DNA from: Propionivibrio sp.
GTDB taxonomy: Bacteria; Pseudomonadota; Gammaproteobacteria; Burkholderiales; Rhodocyclaceae
Length of the DNA stretch: 64,000 nt
Assembly: GCA_016705685.1 (NCBI GenBank)
Contig: JADJLB010000001.1
Coordinates: 1,024,422 to 1,088,421, forward strand
Direction of reading: 5' to 3'
The notes beneath the pieces are model-generated. The model was not told the DNA's origin. It worked only from the letters and a program-made list of their open reading frames with translations, and did no database searches. The position numbers and the translations under genes are program-made. Below, piece by piece: positions 7,950-16,849 of this stretch (positions within the stretch are counted from its first letter, which is position 1; the number at the start of each line of letters is the position of its first letter).

Positions 7950-8378
7950 ATGAACGCGCGCGGCTTTACCCTGGTCGAGCTGGTTACGACGATTGTGGTT
8001 GTCGGCATATTGGCGGTGGCGGCACTGCCACGCATGTTTGACCAGAATGTTTTCGAGGCGCGCGGCTTTTTCGATGAAACCAAATCCCTGCTACGCTATG
8101 CGCAAAAAACGGCGGTGGCGCAACGGCGCACCGTTTGCGTCGCGCTGGGGGCAACCGGTGTGGGGCTGACCATCGCCGGCGCCGCCAATTCGAATGTGTG
8201 CAATACGCCGTTGACCTTGCCCAATACTCCACGCGGGGGAACGGGGCTTGTCCCGTCGGTTGCCGCCTTCCAGTTTCGCAGCGTCGGTGGAACGGATCAG
8301 GCCGCCGATGTGACCCTGGTTATCGCCGGCGCGACGGGGACCATCACCATCGATCACACGACCGGCTATGTGTATTAA
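7950..8378 (+). CDS. mshC: Minor MSHA pilin MshC-like
   Basis: A 142-residue GspH/FimT-like pseudopilin. The ATG at 7950 gives a leader of MNARG^FTLVELV with mature Glu5; a TTG 12 nt upstream overlaps the mshQ stop and is less likely. The conserved 'AQKTAVAQRRTVCVAL' segment after the helix is typical of GspH-type minor pilins. It is likely part of the initiating or tip complex of the pilus. Its stop overlaps the mshD start by 11 nt. Confidence 0.8.
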   Translation: MNARGFTLVELVTTIVVVGILAVAALPRMFDQNVFEARGFFDETKSLLRYAQKTAVAQRRTVCVALGATGVGLTIAGAANSNVCNTPLTLPNTPRGGTGLVPSVAAFQFRSVGGTDQAADVTLVIAGATGTITIDHTTGYVY

Positions 8379-8859
8379 GCCTTTCCCGCAACGCACCCGC
8401 CAACGCGGCGTGACACTGATCGAGTTAATCATCTTCATCATTGTCATCAGCGTGGGTCTGGTCGGCATTCTGGCGGTGATGAATACGACGGTACGCTCAA
8501 GCGCTCAGCCCATGGTGCGCAAGCAGGCCATGGCGATGGCCGACGCAATTCTCGAAGAAATCTTGGCAAAAGATGCCACTTTGACCCTGCCGGAAACCGA
8601 CTTCGCGGCATGTGGGAACCGTGCGCTGTACGTCGGAGTGCAGGATTACGCCTGTTTCGACGGCGCTCCGGCAACGGCGGTGATTCGCGGAATCGACACC
8701 CTCGGTTCGACGCCGATTGGCGCACTCGTAGGCTTCACCGCGGCCGTTGCCGTCGCGCCGGTTGCCGTCAGCGGGGTGGCGCTGCAACGGGTTGCCGTGA
8801 CCGTGACTGGAAGCGGCGAGACGATCACGCTGTTCGGCTACCGGGCCGCCGGCTTTTGA
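8368..8859 (+). CDS. mshD: Minor MSHA pilin MshD-like
   Basis: A 163-residue prepilin-like protein with a 14-residue basic leader ending in RG^VTLIELIIFIIVISVGLVGIL. The 'SVGLVGILAVMNTTV' stretch and the following 'RKQAMAMADAILEEIL' are typical of GspI/PilV-type minor pilins, and this is the MshD position. The +1 residue is Val instead of Phe, tolerated by prepilin peptidases. It overlaps mshC by 11 nt and is followed after 2 nt by mshO, so translation is probably coupled. Confidence 0.8.
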   Translation: MCIKPFPQRTRQRGVTLIELIIFIIVISVGLVGILAVMNTTVRSSAQPMVRKQAMAMADAILEEILAKDATLTLPETDFAACGNRALYVGVQDYACFDGAPATAVIRGIDTLGSTPIGALVGFTAAVAVAPVAVSGVALQRVAVTVTGSGETITLFGYRAAGF

Positions 8860-8861
8860 CC

Positions 8862-9770
8862 ATGCATCATTCAGCTCACTTCGCCAGAACGCGGGGATTT
8901 ACGCTGATCGAGGCGATCGTGGCGATCGTCATCACCGGAATCATCGCCGGCATGGTTGCCGTATTCATTCGCAGCCCGGTCGAAGGGTATATGGATGCGG
9001 CGCGTCGTGCGGAATTGACCGATATCGCCGATACCGCCGTTCGGCGCATGGCGCGGGACATACGACTGGCCTTGCCGAACAGCGTGCGGAACCCGTCGGA
9101 CGGTTCGGATTCTTGTATCGAGTTCATGCCGACCAAGATCGGCGCGCGTTACCGCGCCGCGCCCGACGGGGCGACCGGGCTGGGCGATCCGCTTGAATTT
9201 TCCGCTCTGGACGACAAATTCGACATGCTCTGGTCGAATGCCGCTTTGCCGGCCGATAGCCAGATCGCCGCCGGCGACGTGGTGGTGGTGTACAACGATG
9301 GCAGCGCCAGCGGTAACGCCTATACCGGGAGCAATGCCATCCAGGTCGCCTCGGTCGCCGAACCGGGCGGGACCGCGGACAGCACGGCGATCACCTTCGT
9401 CGGCGTCGGCGCGGCGACGCCTTTCAATCGCAAGCCGCTGCCGAGCGAATCACCGGGCAGCCGCTTTCAGGTCGTTCCGGCGGGATCGCACGTCGTGGCC
9501 TACCGTTGTAACGGCGGGCAATTGACGCGTCATACGCGCACCTTGGGTGGCGCGTGGGCTACGCCGGCAAGCTGCGCGGCGATGGTCGCCGGGGCGACGA
9601 CAGCGGTACTGGCCAACAATCTCGGAACGTGCAGCCTGCGCTATGACCCGCCCGGCGCGAGCACCGGCCTGAGCCGCTTCGGGATCGTTTCGATGACATT
9701 GGGAATTACCGATGCGACCGGCGAGACGGTGAATCTGTATCACCAGGTGCACGTGGATAATACGCCGTGA
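8862..9770 (+). CDS. mshO: Minor MSHA pilin MshO-like
   Basis: A 302-residue GspJ/PilW-type minor pilin. The start at 8862 is chosen because it gives a leader ending in RTRG^FTLIEAIVAIVITGII; codons upstream in the frame are antisense shadow of mshD. The 'RRMARDIRLALPNSVR' segment is characteristic of PilW/MshO. The length is in the range for MshO. Its stop overlaps the GTG start of mshP (GTGA). Confidence 0.85.
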   Translation: MHHSAHFARTRGFTLIEAIVAIVITGIIAGMVAVFIRSPVEGYMDAARRAELTDIADTAVRRMARDIRLALPNSVRNPSDGSDSCIEFMPTKIGARYRAAPDGATGLGDPLEFSALDDKFDMLWSNAALPADSQIAAGDVVVVYNDGSASGNAYTGSNAIQVASVAEPGGTADSTAITFVGVGAATPFNRKPLPSESPGSRFQVVPAGSHVVAYRCNGGQLTRHTRTLGGAWATPASCAAMVAGATTAVLANNLGTCSLRYDPPGASTGLSRFGIVSMTLGITDATGETVNLYHQVHVDNTP

Positions 9771-10189
9771 ATCCGTACGCCACGAACCGGAACCGCGCCC
9801 GCTCGGCCTCGACAGATCAAGGTGGTTTTGCCATCGTTTCGGCGATCTTTCTGCTCGTCGCGCTGGCGGCGCTGGGCGCTTTCATGCTGACTTTATCGAA
9901 CACGCAGCATCTCACTTCGGCGCAGGACGTCCAGGGTTCGCGCGCCTATTGGGCGGCCAAGGGAGGGGCTCAGTGGGCGGCCGGCTTCATCATCGCAAAC
10001 AATGCCTGCCCGGGCGGATCGCCGGCATTTACCGACGGATTCAACGTCGTCGTAGCCTGCACGTCTCATGATTATGTCGAGGGGATCACTACGCGTCGGG
10101 TTTATTGGGTGAGATCGACGGCATCGGCCGGTGGCGCCGTTGGCGGAGCCGCGTATGTCGAAAGGGAAGTGCAGGTATTTATTGAATGA
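9767..10189 (+). CDS. mshP: MSHA pilin-like protein MshP
   Basis: A 140-residue PilX-like protein starting with GTG at 9767, overlapping the mshO stop by 4 nt. A hydrophilic leader is followed by GG^FAIVSAIFLLVALAALGAFM, with no Glu5, as usual for the MshP/PilX group. 'GSRAYWAAKGGAQWA' after the helix is a family hallmark. It is the last gene of the pilin block; a 107-nt A+T-rich gap separates it from mshI. Confidence 0.8.
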   Translation: MNPYATNRNRARSASTDQGGFAIVSAIFLLVALAALGAFMLTLSNTQHLTSAQDVQGSRAYWAAKGGAQWAAGFIIANNACPGGSPAFTDGFNVVVACTSHDYVEGITTRRVYWVRSTASAGGAVGGAAYVEREVQVFIE

Positions 10190-10239
10190 GTTTTGCAATG
10201 TTCCAACATGAATTGCGCTTGCTGGTAAAATAAAAGTCC

Positions 10240-10268
10240 TTGTTATTTAGCAGCTTAATGCGTATCTT
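10240..10268 (+). promoter_or_regulatory. Possible sigma-70 promoter before mshI
   Basis: TTGTTA (10240-10245), a 17-nt spacer and TATCTT (10263-10268) lie in the A+T-rich gap between mshP and mshI, 28 nt before the mshI start. The gap is clearly richer in A/T than its surroundings, which fits an internal promoter for the assembly block mshI-mshN. Confidence 0.35.
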
Positions 10269-10296
10269 TAAACAAAATTATAAATAAGGGGACTGG

Positions 10297-11250
10297 ATGC
10301 TTCCGTTTTTCTCGACGCAACGCAAACCCGGCTGGCTGGCCATCCTTCCGCAGAGTGGACAGGTGACGCTGGCACACGTGGTTCGCGATCGCGATTCACG
10401 GCCTGAAGTCAGGCTGCTGGACAGCTTTGCGTTGGAGAATGGCGAGCATGAGGCCTTGCAGCGCCTGCGCGTGACCCGCCAGCTCAAGACCTACGCCTGC
10501 ACCACGCTGATGGACAACGGCGAATACAACCTGACGCAGCTCGATTCGCCGCCGGTTCCCGAAGAAGAGCGCAAGGAGGCCTTGCGCTGGGCGCTCAAGG
10601 ATATGGTGAGTTACCCGCTCGATAGCGCGTGCATCGATGTACTCGACATACCGATCATGGGCATGCCGCCGGGGCGCTCGGCGGGCGTTCTGGTGGTATC
10701 GGCCGCCGAGCAGGCGGTGCGCGCGCGCATCGCTCCTTTCGAAGAAGCCAGGATCGCGCTCGATGCGGTCGATATACCCGAGCTGGCTCAGCGCAACGTC
10801 GCCGCCTTGCTGGAAGACAACAACCGCGGGCTGGTCTTCCTGCGCATCGACGAGACCGGGCTGATGCTGACGCTGAGCTTTCACGGCGAGTTGATCGCCG
10901 TACGGCGCGGCGAGATGAATACACATCAGCTTAACGGCGCCGATGTCGGTCAGCGCGAGCACACCAAGGAGCGACTGGTGCTCGAACTGCAACGCAGTCT
11001 GGACAATTTCGATCGACAGTACAGCCACATCCCCATCTCCAAAGTGATCCTGGCCAGTTACCCCAGGGTGGAAAAGCTGGCGGCCGATCTAGGCCAGAAT
11101 ACCTACGTGCCGATCCAGGAGATGGACCTCTCCGAGGTGCTCGATTTCCCCGCGATACCGGAGCTGCGGGACACCCAGTGCCAGGCGAAGAATCTGCTGG
11201 CGATCGGCGCCGCGCTGAGATCGGACCTCGTTTCAAAGGTGGGGGCGTGA
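10297..11250 (+). CDS. mshI: MSHA biogenesis protein MshI (PilM-like)
   Basis: A 317-residue protein of the PilM/GspL cytoplasmic type (actin-like ATPase fold in relatives). It has no membrane helix. Hallmarks are the 'WLAILPQSGQVTLAHV' N-terminus and the 'RSLDNFDRQYSHIPISKVILA' region near the C-terminus. It would dock the MshI2/MshJ membrane proteins onto the cytoplasmic motor. An ATG with GGGGAC upstream serves as start; the stop overlaps the next gene's GTG (GTGA). Confidence 0.82.
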   Translation: MLPFFSTQRKPGWLAILPQSGQVTLAHVVRDRDSRPEVRLLDSFALENGEHEALQRLRVTRQLKTYACTTLMDNGEYNLTQLDSPPVPEEERKEALRWALKDMVSYPLDSACIDVLDIPIMGMPPGRSAGVLVVSAAEQAVRARIAPFEEARIALDAVDIPELAQRNVAALLEDNNRGLVFLRIDETGLMLTLSFHGELIAVRRGEMNTHQLNGADVGQREHTKERLVLELQRSLDNFDRQYSHIPISKVILASYPRVEKLAADLGQNTYVPIQEMDLSEVLDFPAIPELRDTQCQAKNLLAIGAALRSDLVSKVGA

Positions 11251-11966
11251 GCCAGCAGATCAACCTTTATGATGCGCGCCTGCGGCCGCGCCATGAACTG
11301 GCGGTGGCGAGAAATCTCGGGATCGGCGCGATGGCATTGCTGCTGCTGATGACCTTGTTGTCGTTCTGGGTGAGCGTCGATGCCGCTCGCAAGACGGAAG
11401 CGGCAGCGCAGACCCAGAAGTTGTTGACCGACGAACAGGAACGGCTGACCGCGCTGACCAAGACGGTATCCGAGCGCCGCGTATCGCCAGCCCTGTCAGC
11501 CGAACTGGATAACGCCAAAGCGATGCTGGCTTCGCGCAATGAGATCATGACCTTTCTGGATTCCGGCCGCCTGGGCAATGCATCGGGATTTTCAACGGTG
11601 ATGACCGGGTTTGCCAGGCTGTCGCAAAACGATATATGGCTGACCGGGTTTCAGGTGACAGTCGGCGGCGAGGAAATCGAAATTCGCGGACGCTTGCTCG
11701 ACTCGTCGAAATTGCCCGCCTATGTGCAGCGCCTGAGCAGCGAACCGGTCTTCAAGGGACGCCGCTTCGCCGCGCTGGAAATGAAGGGCATCGATCCCGA
11801 CGAGGAGAAAACGGATCGGCCAGCTTTGCTGAATGCCGTCGACAAGCCGCGCGATGCCGGACCTCAATCGGCCGTAGCCAAGTTACCGCGCTTCGTTGAA
11901 TTCGTGCTGCGTTCGGAAAATGTTGGCGGCATGGATGGCGATGTGCGTGAAGGAGCGAGGCGATGA
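11247..11966 (+). CDS. mshI2: PilN-like MSHA biogenesis protein (MshI-2)
   Basis: A 239-residue bitopic protein: a short cytoplasmic N-terminus beginning with the PilN-like 'QQINLYDARLRPRHE', one membrane helix at about residues 28-47, then a coiled-coil-prone and periplasmic region. The GTG at 11247 overlaps the mshI stop. This corresponds to the second mshI gene of Shewanella. The N-terminal INLYD motif is the part known in PilN to bind PilM, consistent with the mshI neighbour. It overlaps mshJ by 4 nt (ATGA). Confidence 0.8.
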   Translation: MSQQINLYDARLRPRHELAVARNLGIGAMALLLLMTLLSFWVSVDAARKTEAAAQTQKLLTDEQERLTALTKTVSERRVSPALSAELDNAKAMLASRNEIMTFLDSGRLGNASGFSTVMTGFARLSQNDIWLTGFQVTVGGEEIEIRGRLLDSSKLPAYVQRLSSEPVFKGRRFAALEMKGIDPDEEKTDRPALLNAVDKPRDAGPQSAVAKLPRFVEFVLRSENVGGMDGDVREGARR

Positions 11967-12652
11967 AAGCCTTTTGGCTGAAGCTGGCGGCACGCTATGA
12001 CGCGCTGCAATTGCGCGAACGGTGTCTGGTTGCCGCCGCCGTGCTCGGCGGGATCGTCCTGATCGGGTACAGCTTGTTCATCGACCCGGCGGTGAAGCGT
12101 GCGCATCTGGCGGAACGCAGTTTGCAGGAGCAGCGCGCGCAACTGACCAATGTGCAGGCGCAGATAGAAAGCTTGCAGTCTCCGAGCCAGAATCCTGACC
12201 TTGCCGCAGGCGCCGAATTGGCCAGCCTGAAAAATCAATTGAACGTGCTGGGCGACCGTCTGCTGGTCCTGGAAGGGTCGTTGGTGCCACCGCAGCGCAT
12301 GTCGGCGCTACTGGAGGACATGATCGGTCGCAAGACGGGCCTGCGCTTGCTCAGCCTGAAAACCCTACCGGTCACGCCCCTGCTGGACAAGAAACCCGGG
12401 GCAGACGATAACGGGCCGGCAAAAACCGGGGAAGCCCCGGCGAGCCCATCGGCGGGCCTTTTCAAGCATGGTGTCGAAATCAGGCTGGAAGGAAGTTACC
12501 CGGAGCTGACCGCCTATCTCGAACGCCTGGAACAATCTCAATCAAAACTATTGTGGCGCAGCGTTTCCCTTTCGGCCGAGAAATATCCCAAGCTGGTGCT
12601 CACGCTGACCGTCTATACCCTGAGTCTGGATCGCACATGGTTGATCGTCTGA
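11963..12652 (+). CDS. mshJ: MSHA biogenesis protein MshJ (PilO-like)
   Basis: A 229-residue bitopic protein with a membrane helix at about residues 22-40, a coiled-coil region and a periplasmic ferredoxin-like domain, as in PilO/GspM. The 'YDALQLRERCLVAAAVLGGIVLIGY' N-terminus and the 'LEGSYPELTAYLERLEQSQ' segment are family features. It would form the PilN-PilO type alignment complex with MshI2. The stop lies inside mshK (16-nt overlap). Confidence 0.8.
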   Translation: MKAFWLKLAARYDALQLRERCLVAAAVLGGIVLIGYSLFIDPAVKRAHLAERSLQEQRAQLTNVQAQIESLQSPSQNPDLAAGAELASLKNQLNVLGDRLLVLEGSLVPPQRMSALLEDMIGRKTGLRLLSLKTLPVTPLLDKKPGADDNGPAKTGEAPASPSAGLFKHGVEIRLEGSYPELTAYLERLEQSQSKLLWRSVSLSAEKYPKLVLTLTVYTLSLDRTWLIV

Positions 12653-13035
12653 GGTTTCTTCGTCGTGCCTTGCCCTGGGCGGTGCTGGCTGCGCTGATCG
12701 GGAATGCGCGGGCGCAAGCCGTGCTGTCCGACCCGACCCGCCCGCCGGTCGGCATGTCCACACCGCTTGTGGAGGCGGGTGGCGAAACTGGCCCTGTGTT
12801 ACAGTCGGCCAAGATTCCAAAGAAAGGCAAGCCGGTTGCCGTCATCGGGGGCCAGCAGGTCAAGCTGGGGGAGATGTACGGCGAGAGTCGCCTGATCAAG
12901 CTGACGGAGCATGAAGCCGTACTTGAAGGGCCGGCGGGGATCGAGCATTTGCCACTGACGCCGGGAATCGAAAAGACCAACATCGTAAGAAAATCACCGG
13001 CCGTCAGACGCGCGCAGAGTGGGGGTAAGCCATGA
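12637..13035 (+). CDS. mshK: MSHA biogenesis protein MshK (PilP/GspC-like)
   Basis: A 132-residue protein with a signal peptide (cleavage after ...GNARA) followed by 'LSDPTRPP', the start of many MshK/GspB-type periplasmic proteins. The segment 'GKPVAVIGGQQVKLGE' resembles the homology region that binds secretins. The ATG at 12637 is chosen because it yields the signal peptide; it overlaps mshJ by 16 nt and shares ATGA with mshL. The likely role is to link the inner-membrane complex to the MshL secretin. Confidence 0.75.
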   Translation: MVDRLRFLRRALPWAVLAALIGNARAQAVLSDPTRPPVGMSTPLVEAGGETGPVLQSAKIPKKGKPVAVIGGQQVKLGEMYGESRLIKLTEHEAVLEGPAGIEHLPLTPGIEKTNIVRKSPAVRRAQSGGKP

Positions 13036-14798
13036 AGTTGAAGTTGATTCTCCTGATTGCACTGCTGACGCTGTTCGTCAGTGGATGCGCCACGCATCAG
13101 AAAACGCCGGGAGCCACGTTCGACCGGATCGGGCAGGAAATGCAGGGCGCCATCGGTTCCAGGGCGAAGGGCGCCGACGAGGCCTTGAGCCAGGCCATGA
13201 TGCCGCCCTTGCAGCTTGAGCTTCCGGATTCGGCCAAGAGCGTGGAACCACGGTTCGATCTGGCGGTGAGCAATGCACCAGCCAGCCAGGTGTTCATGGC
13301 GCTGGTGAGCGGAACGCGCTACAGCATGCTGATCGCCCCCGAAGTGGCCGGCAACGTGACGGCCAATCTGAAAAACGTGACCGTGCGCGAAGCGCTGGAA
13401 ACCTTGCGGGAACTGTACGGCTACGAGTTCAAATTTCAGGGAACACGAATTTACATTCAGCCCAACACGATGCAGACACGGATATTCCAGATCAATTATC
13501 TGGCCGGAAAGCGTCAGGGCCAGTCGGATGTGCGCGTGACATCGAGCTCGATCTCGGCGGTTCATGCGCCAAACACCGGCGCGACAACGCCAAGCGGGGG
13601 TTCGTCTGTGTCGCCGGCGGGAAACTCGGGTTCGACAAGTACCTCGGGTCCACCGAGCAGCCAGATATCGACCACCCAGACCAGCGATTTCTGGCACGAT
13701 CTGAGCACGGCGCTGACGAGTATCGTCGGTAACCAGGACGGGCGTGCGGTGATTGTCAGCCCGGGTTCCGGCGTGGTGCTGGTCAAGGCGTTCCCTGCGG
13801 ATATCCGCGCCGTCGAAAACTACTTGCGCATCACCCAGGTCATCGTCGAACGGCAGGTGATGCTGGAAGCCAAGATCATCGAAGTGGCGCTCAACGAGGA
13901 GTTCCAGGCGGGCGTCAATTGGAACCACTTCGGGGGCAGCAACAACCGCTTTGCCTATGGTACGGCACAGCCGGGATCGGTCCTCAATACGACAGGCCGG
14001 GCCGGTTTCGATTCGTCAAGCGTGGCGCAAAGCGGGGCGGGCGCGATTTCGGCACCTGGCGTAGGAATTTTGCCCGGCGCCAGCGGGATCGCTGCCGCGA
14101 CAGCACTGGGCAAAGGGTTTGTCGGGCTGGCCTTTCAGAGCGCCAATTTTGCCGCCTTGTTGAACTTCCTGGAAACGCAGGGCAACGTTCAAGTGCTGTC
14201 GAGCCCGAGAATCGCCACGATCAACAACCAGCAAGCAGTGCTCAAGGTCGGCACCGACGAGTTTTTCGTGACCAACGTGAGCTCGACGGTCACCTCGTCC
14301 GGGACAAGCAACATCACGACGCCGACAATCACCCTGCAGCCCTTCTTTTCCGGCATCGCCCTGGACGTGACGCCGCAGATCGACGGCGAGACCAACATCG
14401 TCCTGCACATTCATCCGTCGATCAGCGTGGTGACCGAGAAACAGAAGATCGTCGATCTCGGAACGCTGGGAACCTATACCTTGCCGCTGGCCAACAGCAC
14501 GGTCAATGAGACGGACAGTGTCGTGCGCGTGCAGGACGGAAACATCGTCGCCATCGGCGGCCTGATGAAGCAGGAGCAATCGTCCGATGCCAACGGCCTG
14601 CCGGGAACGACAACGTCTTCCGGGCTCGGCTTGCTGTTCGGGACGCGCAACAGCTATCTGCGGAAACGCGAACTGGTGATTCTCATCAAGCCGACCATCA
14701 TTCACAATGCGTCGAGCTGGAAGGACGATCTGATCGAAACGCAGAGCCGCGTGCAGCAGCTCGACCCGCGCCTGGCGCGACCTCAGCCCGCCCAGTGA
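13032..14798 (+). CDS. mshL: MSHA outer-membrane secretin MshL
   Basis: A 588-residue secretin lipoprotein. A signal ending in LFVSG^C gives a lipobox Cys. An N-terminal STN/N0-like domain ('LYGYEFKFQGTRIYIQP') is followed by a Ser/Gly/Thr-rich linker at about residues 180-215. The secretin core (about 230-570) includes 'VLSSPRIATINNQQAVLKVG' and the C-terminal 'TELVILIKP'-type strand, here 'KRELVILIKPTII'. It forms the outer-membrane ring through which the pilus passes. Overlaps mshK by 4 nt. Confidence 0.92.
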   Translation: MKLKLILLIALLTLFVSGCATHQKTPGATFDRIGQEMQGAIGSRAKGADEALSQAMMPPLQLELPDSAKSVEPRFDLAVSNAPASQVFMALVSGTRYSMLIAPEVAGNVTANLKNVTVREALETLRELYGYEFKFQGTRIYIQPNTMQTRIFQINYLAGKRQGQSDVRVTSSSISAVHAPNTGATTPSGGSSVSPAGNSGSTSTSGPPSSQISTTQTSDFWHDLSTALTSIVGNQDGRAVIVSPGSGVVLVKAFPADIRAVENYLRITQVIVERQVMLEAKIIEVALNEEFQAGVNWNHFGGSNNRFAYGTAQPGSVLNTTGRAGFDSSSVAQSGAGAISAPGVGILPGASGIAAATALGKGFVGLAFQSANFAALLNFLETQGNVQVLSSPRIATINNQQAVLKVGTDEFFVTNVSSTVTSSGTSNITTPTITLQPFFSGIALDVTPQIDGETNIVLHIHPSISVVTEKQKIVDLGTLGTYTLPLANSTVNETDSVVRVQDGNIVAIGGLMKQEQSSDANGLPGTTTSSGLGLLFGTRNSYLRKRELVILIKPTIIHNASSWKDDLIETQSRVQQLDPRLARPQPAQ

Positions 14799-14823
14799 AA
14801 CGGCCTGCGCACGGGAGCCCGCG

Positions 14824-15657
14824 TTGTACCTGAAACACTTCGGCCTGAGCGAGCTCCCCTTTGGCATTACGCCGGACACCAGTTTCACTTACTCCGTCCA
14901 GTATCACCAGGAAGCGCTCAATACGCTGCTCATGGCGCTCTCGGAAGGCGAGGGTTTCGTCAAGATCAGCGGCGAAGTCGGCACGGGCAAGACCCTGCTC
15001 TGCCGCCGCTTGCTGCAAACGCTGGACGATGGCTGGGTAACGGCGTATCTGCCGAATCCCAACCTCGATGCCGACACCCTGTTCCTGGCGCTGGCCGAGG
15101 AACTGGGCATCAAGGATGCCGCTGGCCTCGATCAGTACCACCTGGTGCGGCGGATCAACCATACCCTGCTGGACCATGCGCGGGCGAAGAAGCGGGTTGT
15201 GGTCTGTATCGACGAAGCGCAGGCGATGCCGGTCGCAACGCTGGAAGCGCTGCGCCTGTTGTCCAACCTCGAAACCGAAAAACGCAAACTGTTGCAGATC
15301 GTCCTGTTCGGCCAACCCGAGCTCGACGAAAAACTGCATCGCCCGGAGGTGCGCCAGCTACTCCAACGCATTGCCTTTCACTATCGGCTGGGCGGTCTCA
15401 AGAAGAACGAAATCGGCCACTACATTGCCCATCGGCTAAGGGTCGCCGGTTACCGGGGCGATGGCCTCTTCTCGCGTGCCGCATTGCGCGCGCTGCATCG
15501 CGCCAGCGGCGGTACGCCCCGCTTGATCAATATTCTGGCGCACAAATCGTTGCTGTCGGTTTTTGGCGAGGGGCGCCAACTGGCCAAATTGCGTCATGTC
15601 AGGCTGGCGCGCAAGGATACCGAGGGCGCGTGTCGCGCCGGGTGGTTGTGGGGGTGA
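14824..15657 (+). CDS. mshM: MSHA biogenesis AAA+ ATPase MshM (ExeA-like)
   Basis: A 277-residue AAA+ ATPase beginning (TTG start at 14824) with the ExeA-family 'YLKHFGLSELPFGITPD'. Walker A GEVGTGKT (residues 50-57), Walker B VVVCIDEAQ (125-133) and the sensor segment 'ILFGQPELDEKL' are all present. The peptidoglycan-binding extension of full ExeA is absent, as is usual for MshM. It probably assists secretin or pilus assembly. It is separated from mshL by 25 nt. The last ~10 residues (ending RAGWLWG) are atypical and Gly/Trp-rich. Confidence 0.87.
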   Translation: MYLKHFGLSELPFGITPDTSFTYSVQYHQEALNTLLMALSEGEGFVKISGEVGTGKTLLCRRLLQTLDDGWVTAYLPNPNLDADTLFLALAEELGIKDAAGLDQYHLVRRINHTLLDHARAKKRVVVCIDEAQAMPVATLEALRLLSNLETEKRKLLQIVLFGQPELDEKLHRPEVRQLLQRIAFHYRLGGLKKNEIGHYIAHRLRVAGYRGDGLFSRAALRALHRASGGTPRLINILAHKSLLSVFGEGRQLAKLRHVRLARKDTEGACRAGWLWG

Positions 15658-15706
15658 GCGTGGGGGTAAGTGTGCGATTGAATGTAACTGAGTCGATGGA
15701 TCGGTC

Positions 15707-16849
15707 ATGAGCCTGATCAACCAGATGCTGCAGGATCTCGATGCGCGGCGGGCCGCGCACGGTGTCGGCACGAAATTGCCGACCGATGTCCGCCCCCTGC
15801 CGAAGCTGGAAACTTCGCGTCTGCCGCTGATTCTGGGCATCGTGTTCCTGCTGGTCGCTGCCGGCGCGTTGGCCTTCTATCAGTGGGAGATCAGGCAGGA
15901 GGCCGCGATTCCGCAAGGCGCGCCTGTCGCCCCGGCGCTGACTGCGCCGGCACAGCCACCGGCACCTCTGCCGGTGCCGGTGGCCGTTCCGCAATTGCCT
16001 GCCGAACAGGCTTCGCCCGTGGTGCCGCTGCTGCCGGACATGGAGGGCAGCCTGCGACTGGCCGATTCCCTCCGTTTCCCCTCGGAGCCTAAAAGCGAAG
16101 CCAAGCCTGTTGCAGCTACCCAGACCGGGAAGTCGGCAACCGCAGATATGAAGCACGCCGGTGAGGCAAAGAGCAATAACACGTCGGCCGGGCTGGATTT
16201 TCGCGCGGCGGAAACCGTTATGCCGAAAGCGGCAGGCCAGGCGACCAAAGGCCCGATGATCGAACGAACCGATGCGGCGGGTTCGCCCCGCGAACGCGTG
16301 GAAAACGAATATCGCAAGGCAATTTCCGCCGTCAATCAGGGCCGCGTGGCCGAAGCGCTCGATGGTCTGCGCAACGCGCTGCGCCTGGACAGTTTGCACG
16401 TAGCCTCCCGCCAACTGCTGGTCCGGTTATTGATCGAAGCCAAACGGCCGGATGAGGCCGCGCAGGTGCTGCAGGACGGGCTGCAGGGGCAGCCGGCGCA
16501 GATCGGTTGGGCCATGAGTCTGGCGCGTTTGCAAGCGGATCGCGGCGATCTTGCGGGCGCCTGGCAGACGCTCGATCAAACTTCGCCGGCCGCGGGCAGC
16601 AATGCCGATTATCAGGGCTTCATGGCGCACGTGCTGCAACGCCTGGGGCGGAACAAGGAAGCGGCTAAACACTTTCAGACGGCGGCGCGTTTGGCACCGG
16701 GCGACGGCCGCTGGTGGCTCGGTCTGGGCTTGACGCTGGAGGCCGACGGCAACGCCGGCGAAGCCCGGGAAATGTTTCTTCGCGCCAGGCAAAGCGGCAA
16801 TCTCGGGCCAGAATTGATCGCGCTGATCGAGCAGAAGCTGCACCACTAG
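15707..16849 (+). CDS. mshN: MSHA biogenesis TPR protein MshN
   Basis: A 380-residue protein beginning MSLINQMLQDLDARRA, a hallmark of MshN/GspB-like proteins. One membrane helix (about residues 42-60) is followed by a Pro/Ala-rich linker (65-115), and TPR repeats occupy about residues 195-375. It is predicted as a bitopic inner-membrane protein with a periplasmic TPR domain that supports assembly. It is the last gene of this msh locus; its stop codon is the first boundary of the 162-bp inverted-repeat element. Confidence 0.85.
   Translation: MSLINQMLQDLDARRAAHGVGTKLPTDVRPLPKLETSRLPLILGIVFLLVAAGALAFYQWEIRQEAAIPQGAPVAPALTAPAQPPAPLPVPVAVPQLPAEQASPVVPLLPDMEGSLRLADSLRFPSEPKSEAKPVAATQTGKSATADMKHAGEAKSNNTSAGLDFRAAETVMPKAAGQATKGPMIERTDAAGSPRERVENEYRKAISAVNQGRVAEALDGLRNALRLDSLHVASRQLLVRLLIEAKRPDEAAQVLQDGLQGQPAQIGWAMSLARLQADRGDLAGAWQTLDQTSPAAGSNADYQGFMAHVLQRLGRNKEAAKHFQTAARLAPGDGRWWLGLGLTLEADGNAGEAREMFLRARQSGNLGPELIALIEQKLHH

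Noticed and set aside
12600-13928. A 442-codon open frame antisense to mshK-mshL
   Set aside because: It overlaps two recognised genes completely and shows no motif.
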